Shown: positions 43,183 to 51,966 of the stretch, piece after piece
How the letters are laid out: every line of letters begins with the position of its first letter
How positions within the stretch are numbered: position 1 is the first letter of the stretch
Assembly (NCBI GenBank): GCA_004359425.1
Contig: PTEU01000001.1
Location: 22,588-86,587 of the forward strand
Direction of reading: 5' to 3'
Length of the DNA: 64,000 bases
Source of the DNA: Ideonella sp. MAG2
GTDB lineage: Bacteria; Pseudomonadota; Gammaproteobacteria; Burkholderiales; Burkholderiaceae_C
The notes under the pieces: model-generated
What the model saw: only the letters and a program-made list of their open reading frames with translations
What the model was told of the DNA's origin: nothing
Databases searched by the model: none
Translations under genes and position numbers: made by a program

Positions 43183-45321
43183 ATGAAGCACCACCACCTT
43201 TCCATGACGCCCACCCGCTTGGCCGTTCTGAGCCTGATCGCGGCCATGCTGCCCTCTGCCAACGCTTTGGCGCAAGCGGCAACCCCTGCCGCTGCGGCCG
43301 ACGAGAACAAGCTGGAGACGGTGGTCGTCACCTCCCAACGCCGAGTGGAACGCCTGCAAGACGTGCCCGTGTCGGTGAAAGCCTTCTCGTCCAAGCAGAT
43401 CGAGAGCATGGGCATTGGCAGCACGCAGGACTTTGTCAACCTGACGCCGAACATGTCGTTCGACAACTCCTTCACCTACGGCAACTCCTTTGTGGTGCTG
43501 CGCGGGGTCACGCAGATCAACAACGCCGATTCGCCGGTGGCGGTGGTGGTGGACGGGGTGCCCCAAAACAACCAAAAGCAGCTCAAGATGGACCTGTTCG
43601 ACATCGAGCGCATTGAAGTGCTGAAGGGGCCACAAGGCGCGCTGTATGGCCGCAATGCCATTGGCGGGGCCATCAATATCGAAACCAAGCAGCCCACCAA
43701 CCGCACCGAGGGCTTTGTGAGCGGGGCGGTGGGCAATGGGGGCAGCCTCCAAGCCACTGGGGCCGTCAGCGGTGCGCTCAAAGACGATGTGGCCCTGTTC
43801 CGGGTTTCGGCCTCGGGCAAAAAGAGCAACGGGCAAATCAGCAACACCTATTTGGGCCAGAACGTGGACGCCGTCGACCACGACGCCTCCTTGCGGGCCA
43901 AGCTCTTGCTCATGCCCGCTCAAGGCGTGAAGGTAGACCTGCGCGCCAGTGCCACCAACTTCAAAGCGGGGGCCACCTGGGACACCATCGTCTCTGACAG
44001 CCAGCCCAGCACCATTGCACAACCCCGTTCCAACTTGTTGGGCAAGACCACGGGCGACACCACCGATCTGAGCGCCAAGGTCACGGCGGATTTCAGCTTT
44101 GCCACGCTGACCTCGATCACGGGCTACACCAAGCTGGCGGAGAGTTACCGGGGGGACATCGACTTCTCCAACGCCACCGATTCGCCCTCAGGCTTTCTGG
44201 GCCTGGGCTTCCAAGCCGGGCAAGGGCAAAACCTGAACGTGAAGATGCTCAGCCAAGAGTTGCGCTTGACTTCGCCCGATGACCAAGCGGTGCGCTGGAT
44301 TGCAGGCGTCTATGCCCTGGACACTCGGCGAGACCTGTTCACCCGCGTGTTTGTGGACACCACAGGCCAACTGGACCAATTTGACGATGCCAGCAAGGCG
44401 GCCGTTACCCTGAGTGAGGCCAACCGCAACCGCGCAACGGCAGCGTTCGGCCAGGTCGATGTTGACCTGAGCAAGAACCTGACCCTGGCCAGCGCCTTGC
44501 GCTATGACAGCGACGAGCGCAAGCAAACCGATGTGCTGAGCGGGGCAGTGCGCCAGGCCAAGTTCTCCAACTGGCAACCCAAGTTCACCCTGACCCAGAA
44601 GTTGGACCGGAATTCGCTGCTCTACGCCACTTACTCCACAGGCTTCCGGTCCGGGGGGTTCAATGCACCGGGCTTGGCCGATTTCCGGCCCGAGCGGCTG
44701 AGCAATGCCGAGATCGGCAGCAAGCTGGTGATGCTGGACAACCGCTTGACCTTGAACGCCGCCGCCTTCTACGCCAAGTCCAAAGACTTTCAGTTCTTTT
44801 ATGTGGACATTGGCTCTGGCTCACAGGTCATCAGCAATATCGACAAGGTTACCCTCAAGGGTTTAGATGTGGACGTGCGCTATCTGGCCTTCAAGGGCCT
44901 GGAGTTTGACGGCGGCATTGGCGTGACGGACAGCATCATCGAGGCCAATGCGGCCCAGCCCAGCACCGTGGGCCATCGCACGCCCAAGTCCGTGCCCTTC
45001 AAAGTCAACTTGGGCATGGAGGCCAGCCAAGCTCTGGGCGATGGCCTGATGGGCAAGATCCGCCTGGACTATGAGCACCGCGACAAGAAGTACTGGCATC
45101 CCGACAACGTGGCCGTCTCGCCCGCGCTTGACCTGTTTGGTCTGCGCCTGAGCGTGGCAGGCCCGCAAGACCGCTGGAACGTCTCTCTGGTGGGCAAGAA
45201 CTTGACGGATCGCCGCTATTACGCCGACTACAACGCCGCCAAGTACAGCGGCCTGCCCTACGACGTGGGCTCTTTGGCCGTTGGCCGCAGTTGGAACTTG
45301 GAAGCCAAGCTTCGCTTCTGA
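43183..45321 (+). CDS. TonB-dependent outer-membrane receptor
   Basis: A 712-residue receptor with a signal peptide (LAVLSLIAAMLPSANALA), a TonB-box-like LETVVVTSQRR, a plug domain (VVVDGVPQNNQKQLKMDLFD, LKGPQGALYGRNAIGGAINI) and a beta-barrel ending in the typical aromatic C-terminus (WNLEAKLRF). It imports a scarce substrate across the outer membrane using TonB energy. The adjoining genes point to a hydantoin or related cyclic amide as cargo, which is inference. The hyuA gene follows after 17 bases. Confidence 0.93.
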   Translation: MKHHHLSMTPTRLAVLSLIAAMLPSANALAQAATPAAAADENKLETVVVTSQRRVERLQDVPVSVKAFSSKQIESMGIGSTQDFVNLTPNMSFDNSFTYGNSFVVLRGVTQINNADSPVAVVVDGVPQNNQKQLKMDLFDIERIEVLKGPQGALYGRNAIGGAINIETKQPTNRTEGFVSGAVGNGGSLQATGAVSGALKDDVALFRVSASGKKSNGQISNTYLGQNVDAVDHDASLRAKLLLMPAQGVKVDLRASATNFKAGATWDTIVSDSQPSTIAQPRSNLLGKTTGDTTDLSAKVTADFSFATLTSITGYTKLAESYRGDIDFSNATDSPSGFLGLGFQAGQGQNLNVKMLSQELRLTSPDDQAVRWIAGVYALDTRRDLFTRVFVDTTGQLDQFDDASKAAVTLSEANRNRATAAFGQVDVDLSKNLTLASALRYDSDERKQTDVLSGAVRQAKFSNWQPKFTLTQKLDRNSLLYATYSTGFRSGGFNAPGLADFRPERLSNAEIGSKLVMLDNRLTLNAAAFYAKSKDFQFFYVDIGSGSQVISNIDKVTLKGLDVDVRYLAFKGLEFDGGIGVTDSIIEANAAQPSTVGHRTPKSVPFKVNLGMEASQALGDGLMGKIRLDYEHRDKKYWHPDNVAVSPALDLFGLRLSVAGPQDRWNVSLVGKNLTDRRYYADYNAAKYSGLPYDVGSLAVGRSWNLEAKLRF

Positions 45322-45338
45322 GCCAAGGAGACACCCAG

Positions 45339-46904
45339 ATGATTCGAGTTGGCATTGACGTAGGCGGCACCAATACGGATGCCGTGGTCATGCGGGGCCG
45401 AGAGGTTTTGCATGGCGTGAAAACCGCGACCACTGCGGATGTGATGAGCGGGGTGGTGCAGGCCCTTCGCGAGGTGGTGGCTGGCGCTGGTGTGACCCAG
45501 CATGACATTGCGGCGGTGATGATTGGCACCACCCAGTTCACCAACGCCTTGGTGGAGCGGCGCAGGCTGGCCCCGGTGGGGGTGATACGGTTGGGCCTGC
45601 CAGCCACCAGCGGCCTGCCTCCCGGCTCGGACTGGCCGCAGGACATGCTGGCTGCCGTGCCGCTGCACACCCGCCTGGCACAGGGGGGCTATGAGTACGA
45701 CGGCAAGACCTTGGGCACGCTAGATGCCGATGAAATTCGACGTTATGCGCGGGAGTTTGCCAGTGCTGGGCTGCGGCACATTGCTCTGTCCTGCACCTTC
45801 TCCATTCTGAACGACGAGCAAGAGCGCCAAGCCGCCGCCTGGGTGCAAGAGGTGATGCCAGAGGCCCAGATCACCTGCTCTTCACAAATCGGCCGCCTGG
45901 GTTTGTTGGAGCGCGAGAACGCCGCCATTCTGAACGCCAGCCTCGGCCCGCTGGGGCAGGAGGTGGTGGCGGCATTTCAGCAGGCTCTGCAGGACAGCGG
46001 CATCCAAGCACCGTTCTACTTGACTCAAAACGACGGCACCCTGATGTCGGCTGAGCAGGCTGCGCGTTTTCCCATCCTGACCGTGGCTTCCGGCCCGACC
46101 AACTCCATGCGCGGGGCCGCGTTCTTATCGGGCCTGAAAGACGCCATTGTGGTGGACATCGGTGGCACCACGTCCGATGTGGGCGTGCTGCAAGCCGGCT
46201 TTCCACGCCAGGCCGGTGTGGCGGTGGAGGTGGGCGGCGTGCGCACCAACTTCCGCATGCCCGATGTCTACAGCCTGGGTTTGGGTGGGGGTTCACGGGT
46301 ATCAGCAGACTTTCAACGCCTCGGCCCCCAGAGCGTGGGCTATGCCATCCACACCGAGGCCTTGGTGTTTGGCGGCAGCACCACCACGGCCACCGACATT
46401 GCCGTGGCCGCCGGGGTGGCGCGCTTGGGCGACGCGAGCCGCCTCCAGCACCTGCCCGCCGAGGACGTTAAGAACTGCTATGCCCGTTTGCAGCAGATGG
46501 TGTGGCTGGCGGTGGAGCGCATGCGAACCTCGGCCCAAGACATCCCGGTGGTGGTGGTGGGCGGCGGGTCCATCCTCTTGCGGCCCGAGTTACAGGGCTT
46601 GACCTTGGTGGTGCCACCGCACTTTGGCTGTGCCAACGCCGTTGGTGCGGCCATGGCTCAGGTCAGCGGCGAGGTAGACCGCGTGCTGCGGCTTGACGAA
46701 ATACCACGCGATGAAGCCATTACACAGGTGCGTGCTGCCGCCGAAGCCAAGGCCGTGCAAGCCGGGGCAGACGCTGCCTCACTGGCCGTGATTGACATCG
46801 AAGACACCCCACTGGCCTATATCAGCGGCAACGCCACGCGAATTCGAGTCCGCGTGGTGGGCGACCTGAGGGGCGACCTGACCGCCAAGGAACAAGCAGC
46901 ATGA
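45339..46904 (+). CDS. hyuA: Hydantoinase/oxoprolinase family protein (HyuA-like)
   Basis: A 521-residue protein of the hydantoinase A/oxoprolinase family, an ATP-grasping (actin-like) fold that opens cyclic amides. The N-terminal VGIDVGGTNTDAVVM and middle VVDIGGTTSDVGVL are the phosphate-binding loops; GGGSILLRPEL lies near the end. AAGGAG is placed eight bases before the ATG at 45339. It overlaps the next gene by four bases (ATGA). Confidence 0.9.
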   Translation: MIRVGIDVGGTNTDAVVMRGREVLHGVKTATTADVMSGVVQALREVVAGAGVTQHDIAAVMIGTTQFTNALVERRRLAPVGVIRLGLPATSGLPPGSDWPQDMLAAVPLHTRLAQGGYEYDGKTLGTLDADEIRRYAREFASAGLRHIALSCTFSILNDEQERQAAAWVQEVMPEAQITCSSQIGRLGLLERENAAILNASLGPLGQEVVAAFQQALQDSGIQAPFYLTQNDGTLMSAEQAARFPILTVASGPTNSMRGAAFLSGLKDAIVVDIGGTTSDVGVLQAGFPRQAGVAVEVGGVRTNFRMPDVYSLGLGGGSRVSADFQRLGPQSVGYAIHTEALVFGGSTTTATDIAVAAGVARLGDASRLQHLPAEDVKNCYARLQQMVWLAVERMRTSAQDIPVVVVGGGSILLRPELQGLTLVVPPHFGCANAVGAAMAQVSGEVDRVLRLDEIPRDEAITQVRAAAEAKAVQAGADAASLAVIDIEDTPLAYISGNATRIRVRVVGDLRGDLTAKEQAA

Positions 46905-47995
46905 GAACCACGTTGATAGATGTGAATGACCTGGAGGCCATTGCCATCGGGGCGGCGCTGTATGGCACCGGTGGTGGTGGTGATCCCCACATTGGCAAAC
47001 TGCTGGCCCAGCGCGCCGTGCGTCAGCATGGCCCCACCCGCTTGATCACACTCGACGAGCTGGACGACGAGCAGCTCATCATCTCAGTGGCCATGATTGG
47101 CGCACCGGCTGTGATGCTGGAGCGTTTGGCCGAGACAGGCCCTTTGATCACGGCCTTGCGAGTCCTGGAAGAGAAGCTGGGGCGTCGGGCTGCAGCGCTG
47201 TTTTCGGTGGAGGTGGGCGGGCTCAACAGCGTGATTCCCTTCAGCGTGGCCACACAGCTCAAGCTGCCCCTGGTCGACGGCGACACCATGGGTCGCGCCT
47301 TTCCGCAACTGGACATGACGCTGGCCAACTTGCAAGGCATCAGTGCCACGCCCTTGGCCTTGGCCGACGAGAAGGGCAATCACCTGTTGATGCATGCCAT
47401 CGACAACCCTCATCTTGAGAAGTTCGCCCGCTCCATCACCATGGACATGGGTGGCAGTTGCTACTCCGCGATGTACTCCATGACCGTGGCTCAGGCCAAA
47501 ACCTGTTTGGTGCAGGGCTCCATCAGCATGACCCAGCGCGCAGGCCAGGCCCTGTTTGCGGCCCGCGCCAACCATCTCGACCCGGTGAGCGAGTTGCTGC
47601 GCGTGACGCACGGCCATTGCCTGTTCAAGGGCAAGGTGATCGACCTGCAACGCCAGATCGATGGCCGCCTCAGCAAGGGCGAGGCCACGATTGCAGGCCT
47701 GGACGAGCATGCCGAACGCCGCGCCAGCCTGCTGTATCAAAACGAGTTCTTGATGGCCCGCAGTGGCGACAAAGTGCTGGCCAGCACGCCCGATTTGATT
47801 TGCGTGGTGGACCTGGAGACGGGCGAGCCCATCACCGCTGAACAAGTGCGTTACGGCCTGCGTGTGGCAGTGTTAGGCCTGCCTTGCGTGCCGCAATGGC
47901 GCAGCTCTGCGGCCTTGCAACTCGTAGGCCCCCGCGCCTTTGGCTATGACGCCGACTACCGCCCTGTTGAGCAACTGACCCAGGAGTCGCTATGA
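46901..47995 (+). CDS. DUF917 protein, S-methylthiohydantoin desulfurase-like
   Basis: A 364-residue DUF917 protein (LEAIAIGAALYGTGGGGDPH, VAMIGAPAVMLERL, LPLVDGDTMGRAFPQLDM). It is the usual partner of HyuA in two-gene clusters, and some family members act on thiohydantoins. Start and stop overlap both neighbours by four bases, so the three genes form one coupled operon. The precise reaction here is not fixed by the sequence. Confidence 0.88.
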   Translation: MRTTLIDVNDLEAIAIGAALYGTGGGGDPHIGKLLAQRAVRQHGPTRLITLDELDDEQLIISVAMIGAPAVMLERLAETGPLITALRVLEEKLGRRAAALFSVEVGGLNSVIPFSVATQLKLPLVDGDTMGRAFPQLDMTLANLQGISATPLALADEKGNHLLMHAIDNPHLEKFARSITMDMGGSCYSAMYSMTVAQAKTCLVQGSISMTQRAGQALFAARANHLDPVSELLRVTHGHCLFKGKVIDLQRQIDGRLSKGEATIAGLDEHAERRASLLYQNEFLMARSGDKVLASTPDLICVVDLETGEPITAEQVRYGLRVAVLGLPCVPQWRSSAALQLVGPRAFGYDADYRPVEQLTQESL

Positions 47996-48753
47996 ACGCA
48001 GAGAGCACGCATCTCAGAGTCATCACCCCGGTCATCACCGAAGGCTTGCGTGACATTGCCGACCTGAGGGCTCTGCAAGGCCCGGGTTTGCGCATCAGCC
48101 ACACCTTGCTCAAAGAAGGCCCATCCTCCATAGAAAGTGTCTTTGAGGAAATGCTGGCTGCCCCCGGCGTGGTGGCCGAAGGTCTGCGGGCTCAGGCAGA
48201 GGGCTGCGATGGCATCATCATCGACTGCTTTGGTGACCCTGGTCTTCAAGCAGCGCGAGAGATGCTCAGTATTCCCGTCTTCGGCCCGGGTCAAGCCAGC
48301 ATGCACATGGCTGGCATGCTCAGCCAGCGCTTCAGCATCGTCACTGTGTTGGAGAGTGTTCGGCCCATGCTCACCGACCTGGCCCATCGCTACGGGGTAT
48401 CGGGCCTGTTGGCTTCCATCCGGGTGATCGACATTCCCGTGCTGGCTTTAAGCACCGACCCGGGCAGCCTTCTTCAGGCCATGGCCACCGAGGCTTGCCG
48501 CGCGGTGCGCGACGATGGAGCCGATCTCATCGTGCTGGGCTGCACCGGCTTCTTGGGTTGCGCTGAAGCCGTGGCTGCCGAGCTGAAAAAGCAGGGCTTG
48601 GACGTGCCCGTGATCGACCCCATCCCCACCACGGTGCGTATGGCCCAGGCCGCAGCCCAAGCGGGCCTGCGCCACGGCAAACGCGGCTGGCCTACACCCA
48701 CCGTGAAGCCCATAGGCGGCTTTGCCCAGCTTCAAGCGGCGATGAATCTGTAG
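47992..48753 (+). CDS. Aspartate/glutamate racemase family protein (hydantoin racemase type)
   Basis: A 253-residue member of the Asp/Glu/hydantoin racemase family, which inverts a C-alpha through two cysteines. The first Cys is in GIIIDCFGDPGL and the second in IVLGCTGFLGCAEAV, both intact. In a hydantoin pathway it would interconvert enantiomers before ring opening. It overlaps the DUF917 stop by four bases and ends the operon. Confidence 0.9.
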   Translation: MNAESTHLRVITPVITEGLRDIADLRALQGPGLRISHTLLKEGPSSIESVFEEMLAAPGVVAEGLRAQAEGCDGIIIDCFGDPGLQAAREMLSIPVFGPGQASMHMAGMLSQRFSIVTVLESVRPMLTDLAHRYGVSGLLASIRVIDIPVLALSTDPGSLLQAMATEACRAVRDDGADLIVLGCTGFLGCAEAVAAELKKQGLDVPVIDPIPTTVRMAQAAAQAGLRHGKRGWPTPTVKPIGGFAQLQAAMNL

Positions 48754-48764
48754 AGACACGCGGC

Positions 48765-48796
48765 CCGCTGAAGGGTGAACCGCTTGCCCTCAGCGG
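48765..48796. terminator. Hairpin between the racemase and uracil permease genes
   Basis: CCGCTGAAGGG and CCCTCAGCGG pair over ten bases with one bulged A. The structure lies between convergent genes and covers the permease stop codon (48790), so it may act in both directions. No T-run is visible. Confidence 0.4.
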
Positions 48797-50070
48797 CTCT
48801 TCCTCAACACCGCATGCAGCAAGATCGCCCCAAAGGTGGCGGTGCCGATGCCGCCCAGCGCAAAGTCGCCGAACTTCAGGGTGTAGTCGCCGGTGCCCAA
48901 GATGAGCGTGATGGCGGCGACGAGGAGGTTGCGGTTGTCTGAAAAATCGACCTTGTTCTCCACCCAGATCTTGGCCCCGGCCACGGCGATGAGACCGAAG
49001 ACCACGATGGACACACCGCCCATCACGGCCAGGGGAATGGCTTGGATCAGCGCGCCAAACTTGGGCGAGAAACCCAGTACCACGGCGATCAGCCCGGCCA
49101 CCACAAACATGGCGGTGGAGTAGATCTTGGTCGCGGCCATCACACCGATGTTCTCGGCATAGGTGGTCACGCCCGTGCCGCCTCCGCTGCCCGAGACCAT
49201 GGTGGCCAGGCCATCGCCCACAAAGGCGCGGCCCATGTATTTGTCCAGGTCTTGGCCAGTCATGGCGGAGACGGCCTTCACATGGCCCAGGTTCTCGGCC
49301 ACCAAGATGATGGCCACCGGCGCGATCAAGAGCATGGCTTTGGCATCAAACACCGGGGCCGCAAATTGTGGCAAGCCAAACCAGTCGGCACTGGCCAGCG
49401 CCGTCAAGTCGATGGGCTTGCCCAGGCCCAGGCCGTTGGTCAGCACCGCGTAGATCAGGCTGGCGGCGATCAGGCCTACCAAGATGAGCAAGCGCTGCGT
49501 CATGCCGCTGGTGCGCACCGCCACCAGGCCCACGCACACAAAGGTGATGGCCTGCATCCACTTGTCAAAGTCCGTGGGCGCCATGTTCTTGATGGGCACG
49601 CCGGCCAGGTTCAGGCCGATCACCGCCACCACCGCACCCGTCACCACCGGGGGCATCAAGGACTCAATCCAGTGTGTCCCTATGGCCTGCACCAATAAGC
49701 CAATGGCCGCCACCACCGCCCCGCAGGCGATGATGCCGCCCAAGGCCACGCCCAGGTTGGGGTTGGGGCCTTGGCCGGCATAGCCGCTGGCCGCGATCAC
49801 CACGCCGATGAAGGCAAAGCTGGAGCCCAGATAGCTGGGGACGCGGCCGCCCACCACCACAAAGAACAGCAGGGTGCCGATGCCCGACATCAGGATGGCG
49901 AGGTTGGGATTGAAGCCCATCAAGATAGGTGCCAGCACCGTCGCACCAAACATGGCGATCACATGTTGCACGCCCATGGCGGCGGTCTGCGGCCAGGGCA
50001 GGCGCTCGTCGGGGGCCACCACGCGGCCGGGCTCGGCCAAGACTTCGCGCCAGGATGTCAACAAACTCAT
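48790..50070 (-). CDS. Uracil-xanthine permease (NCS2/UraA-like)
   Basis: A 426-residue membrane transporter with about 14 helices. NCS2 features include FGATVLAPILMGFNPNLAIL, MPPVVTGAVVAVIGLNLAGV and the substrate motif LVAENLGHVKAVSAMTGQDL (Glu after VA). This is the UraA/RutG type, importing uracil or related bases. It converges on the hydantoin-type operon, a plausible link since both deal with pyrimidine-like rings. AGGAG stands five bases before the ATG at 50070. Confidence 0.9.
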   Translation of the reverse strand: MSLLTSWREVLAEPGRVVAPDERLPWPQTAAMGVQHVIAMFGATVLAPILMGFNPNLAILMSGIGTLLFFVVVGGRVPSYLGSSFAFIGVVIAASGYAGQGPNPNLGVALGGIIACGAVVAAIGLLVQAIGTHWIESLMPPVVTGAVVAVIGLNLAGVPIKNMAPTDFDKWMQAITFVCVGLVAVRTSGMTQRLLILVGLIAASLIYAVLTNGLGLGKPIDLTALASADWFGLPQFAAPVFDAKAMLLIAPVAIILVAENLGHVKAVSAMTGQDLDKYMGRAFVGDGLATMVSGSGGGTGVTTYAENIGVMAATKIYSTAMFVVAGLIAVVLGFSPKFGALIQAIPLAVMGGVSIVVFGLIAVAGAKIWVENKVDFSDNRNLLVAAITLILGTGDYTLKFGDFALGGIGTATFGAILLHAVLRKSR

Positions 50071-50291
50071 GGGTACTCCTCATGTGATGGGTGCCACCTT
50101 GCCAATCGAGGTGTGCGGCTTGAGTTCAGTGTAGAGAACTATCCCGGCGTCGAGACTGGTAAGTCTCCCCATCTGTATGGACATCCAGTGGGTAAATCAG
50201 AATGCTCAGGCCTGAGAGGGGAACAGTGAGCAAAGACCTTTCCGTCGAAACCATACATACCGACGGTCATCGACCATGCGCCAGAGTGGCC

Positions 50292-50339
50292 GGGTAATTT
50301 AATGCTTTGGTTGCATGAAATTTCAATGATAATTCCAGC
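50292..50339 (+). promoter_or_regulatory. AT-rich promoter region and palindrome before the AbiE pair
   Basis: The 50 bases before the antitoxin start are AT-rich against the genome. A perfect ten-base palindrome, TGAAATTTCA, occupies 50316-50325, next to GATAAT, which could be a -10 box. AbiEi antitoxins usually repress their own operon through inverted repeats, so this may be the operator. The assignment is by position. Confidence 0.45.
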
Positions 50340-50948
50340 ATGTCTATGAGTACCACTTTGCCGGATTCGCTGCGAGGTGCCAGCGCGCGCCTGGCAGGTG
50401 GCCTGCAGGCCGGGCGGGTCTATCGGCGGGAAGACTTGGCCCGACTCTCCAATGCTGTCGATCGGCACTTACGCGAGTTGGTGGCCGCAGGCGTGCTCAA
50501 GAAGCTGTCGCAGGGGCTGTATCACGTGCCCAAATCTTCCAGCTTTGGGCCGCTGCCACCCAGCGACGAGCAAGTCGTCGAAGGTTTTCTCAAAGACAAG
50601 TCGTTTCTGGTGTTCTCACCCTCGGCCTACAACACGGTGGGCCTGGGTACGACCCAGCTCTATAACCGGACGCTGGTGTACAACCACAAGCGTCACGGCG
50701 TCTTCAAGCTGGGCAATCGTCAGTACGACTTCCGCGTCAAGCCGCGCTTTCCTAAGACACTCACTCCTGAGTTTCTGTATGTCGATCTGCTGAACAACCT
50801 GGACGAGTTGGCCGAAGACCGTGCAGCCGTGTTGCACCAAGCGCGCAGCCAGTTGCCGTTCTTTGACGCCGCTCGCCTCCAGAAAGCCTTGGAGTCCTGG
50901 GGCAACTTGGCCACTCGCAAGCGAGTGAGGCAGTGGCAAAGTGAATGA
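50340..50948 (+). CDS. abiEi: AbiEi-like antitoxin (DUF6088)
   Basis: A 202-residue protein with an N-terminal winged-helix (REDLARLSNAVDRHLRELVA, GVLKKLSQGLYHVP) and a C-terminal antitoxin domain. It is the first gene of a type IV toxin-antitoxin pair, where AbiEi represses the operon and counteracts AbiEii. It overlaps the toxin gene by eight bases. Some AbiE systems give phage abortive infection. Confidence 0.87.
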   Translation: MSMSTTLPDSLRGASARLAGGLQAGRVYRREDLARLSNAVDRHLRELVAAGVLKKLSQGLYHVPKSSSFGPLPPSDEQVVEGFLKDKSFLVFSPSAYNTVGLGTTQLYNRTLVYNHKRHGVFKLGNRQYDFRVKPRFPKTLTPEFLYVDLLNNLDELAEDRAAVLHQARSQLPFFDAARLQKALESWGNLATRKRVRQWQSE

Positions 50949-51885
50949 ATTTCTTCATCACCGGCGTGATTTCGACCAACTGCTCGCCGTGGTGGCGCAA
51001 GAACGCGCGCTCGATCCCATGCTCGTCGAAAAGGACTACTGGATCATGCATTGCCTCTGGGGCTTACAGGCCCAGGGCTTTGTATTTGAGTTGAAGGGGG
51101 GTACCTCATTGTCCAAAGGCTTTGGGGTTATCCACCGCTTCTCTGAGGACATCGACATTCGCATCGAGCCGCCCGCCGACTTGGATGTCAAAGTGGGTCG
51201 CAACCATGACAAGCCAGCCCATGTGGCCTCACGCCGGGCTTACTACGACGAACTGAGCCGCCGGATCCAGATTGACGGCATCCACCGTGTTGAGAGAGAC
51301 ACGCAGTTTGATGACGACAAGCTACGAAGCGCTGGTATACGTCTGCTGTACACCCCGCGTGCCTCGGCACTGGCAGGCGTCAAAGATGGCATCTTGCTGG
51401 AACTCGGCTTTGACGATACCGCCCCGAATCGGGCGGTGACGATCTCCTCGTGGGCTTTGGACTTGGCGCAGCAGCGCGGCGTCAAGGTCTTTGACAACCG
51501 TGCGGTGGCTGTGCCCTGTTACGAGCCCAGCTACACCTTTGTCGAAAAGCTTCAAACCATCTCCACCAAGTACCGCCTCATGGGCGAGGGTCGGGCCTTT
51601 CCGGTGAACTTCCTGCGCCACTACTACGATGTGTATTGCCTCTTGGGCTTGCAAGAGGTTCGAGACTTCATGCGTCAGCCCAGCTATGGCCAACGCAAAG
51701 CCGAGCGGTTCCGCGGTGGGGATGAACTGACCATGGCCCTGAACCCCGCGTTCACCCTGCCCGATGCCGGGCAGCGGCAGCAGTTTGCCCAGGAATGGCG
51801 CAAGACAGCGGCCTTGTACTACCAAGGTCAACCCCCGTTTGAAGAGATGCTGGACCGCATTCAGCGGCATCTCCCGCTCATGTGA
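50941..51885 (+). CDS. abiEii: AbiEii/AbiGii-family nucleotidyltransferase toxin
   Basis: A 314-residue toxin with the nucleotidyltransferase motif FELKGGTSLSKGFGVIHRFS followed by EDIDIRIEP, the site of GTP-using AbiEii enzymes, and a downstream lysine-rich region (YTFVEKLQTISTKYR). It starts at GTG 50941 within the antitoxin end. This is the third nucleotidyltransferase-based toxin-antitoxin element in the window, counting the two mntA copies. Confidence 0.9.
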   Translation: MNEFLHHRRDFDQLLAVVAQERALDPMLVEKDYWIMHCLWGLQAQGFVFELKGGTSLSKGFGVIHRFSEDIDIRIEPPADLDVKVGRNHDKPAHVASRRAYYDELSRRIQIDGIHRVERDTQFDDDKLRSAGIRLLYTPRASALAGVKDGILLELGFDDTAPNRAVTISSWALDLAQQRGVKVFDNRAVAVPCYEPSYTFVEKLQTISTKYRLMGEGRAFPVNFLRHYYDVYCLLGLQEVRDFMRQPSYGQRKAERFRGGDELTMALNPAFTLPDAGQRQQFAQEWRKTAALYYQGQPPFEEMLDRIQRHLPLM

Positions 51886-51966
51886 TCCTTGGGGCGTCCA
51901 GCGCCTCCAACGGCTCTGATCCTGCCCGCCAAGGTCCCTCGTGCCACCCTTGGCGAGGTGGCGGCC

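Noticed and set aside
41948..43186. 412-residue plus-strand open frame
   Set aside because: Antisense to the MalT-like regulator, whose P-loop and other motifs are clear on the other strand.
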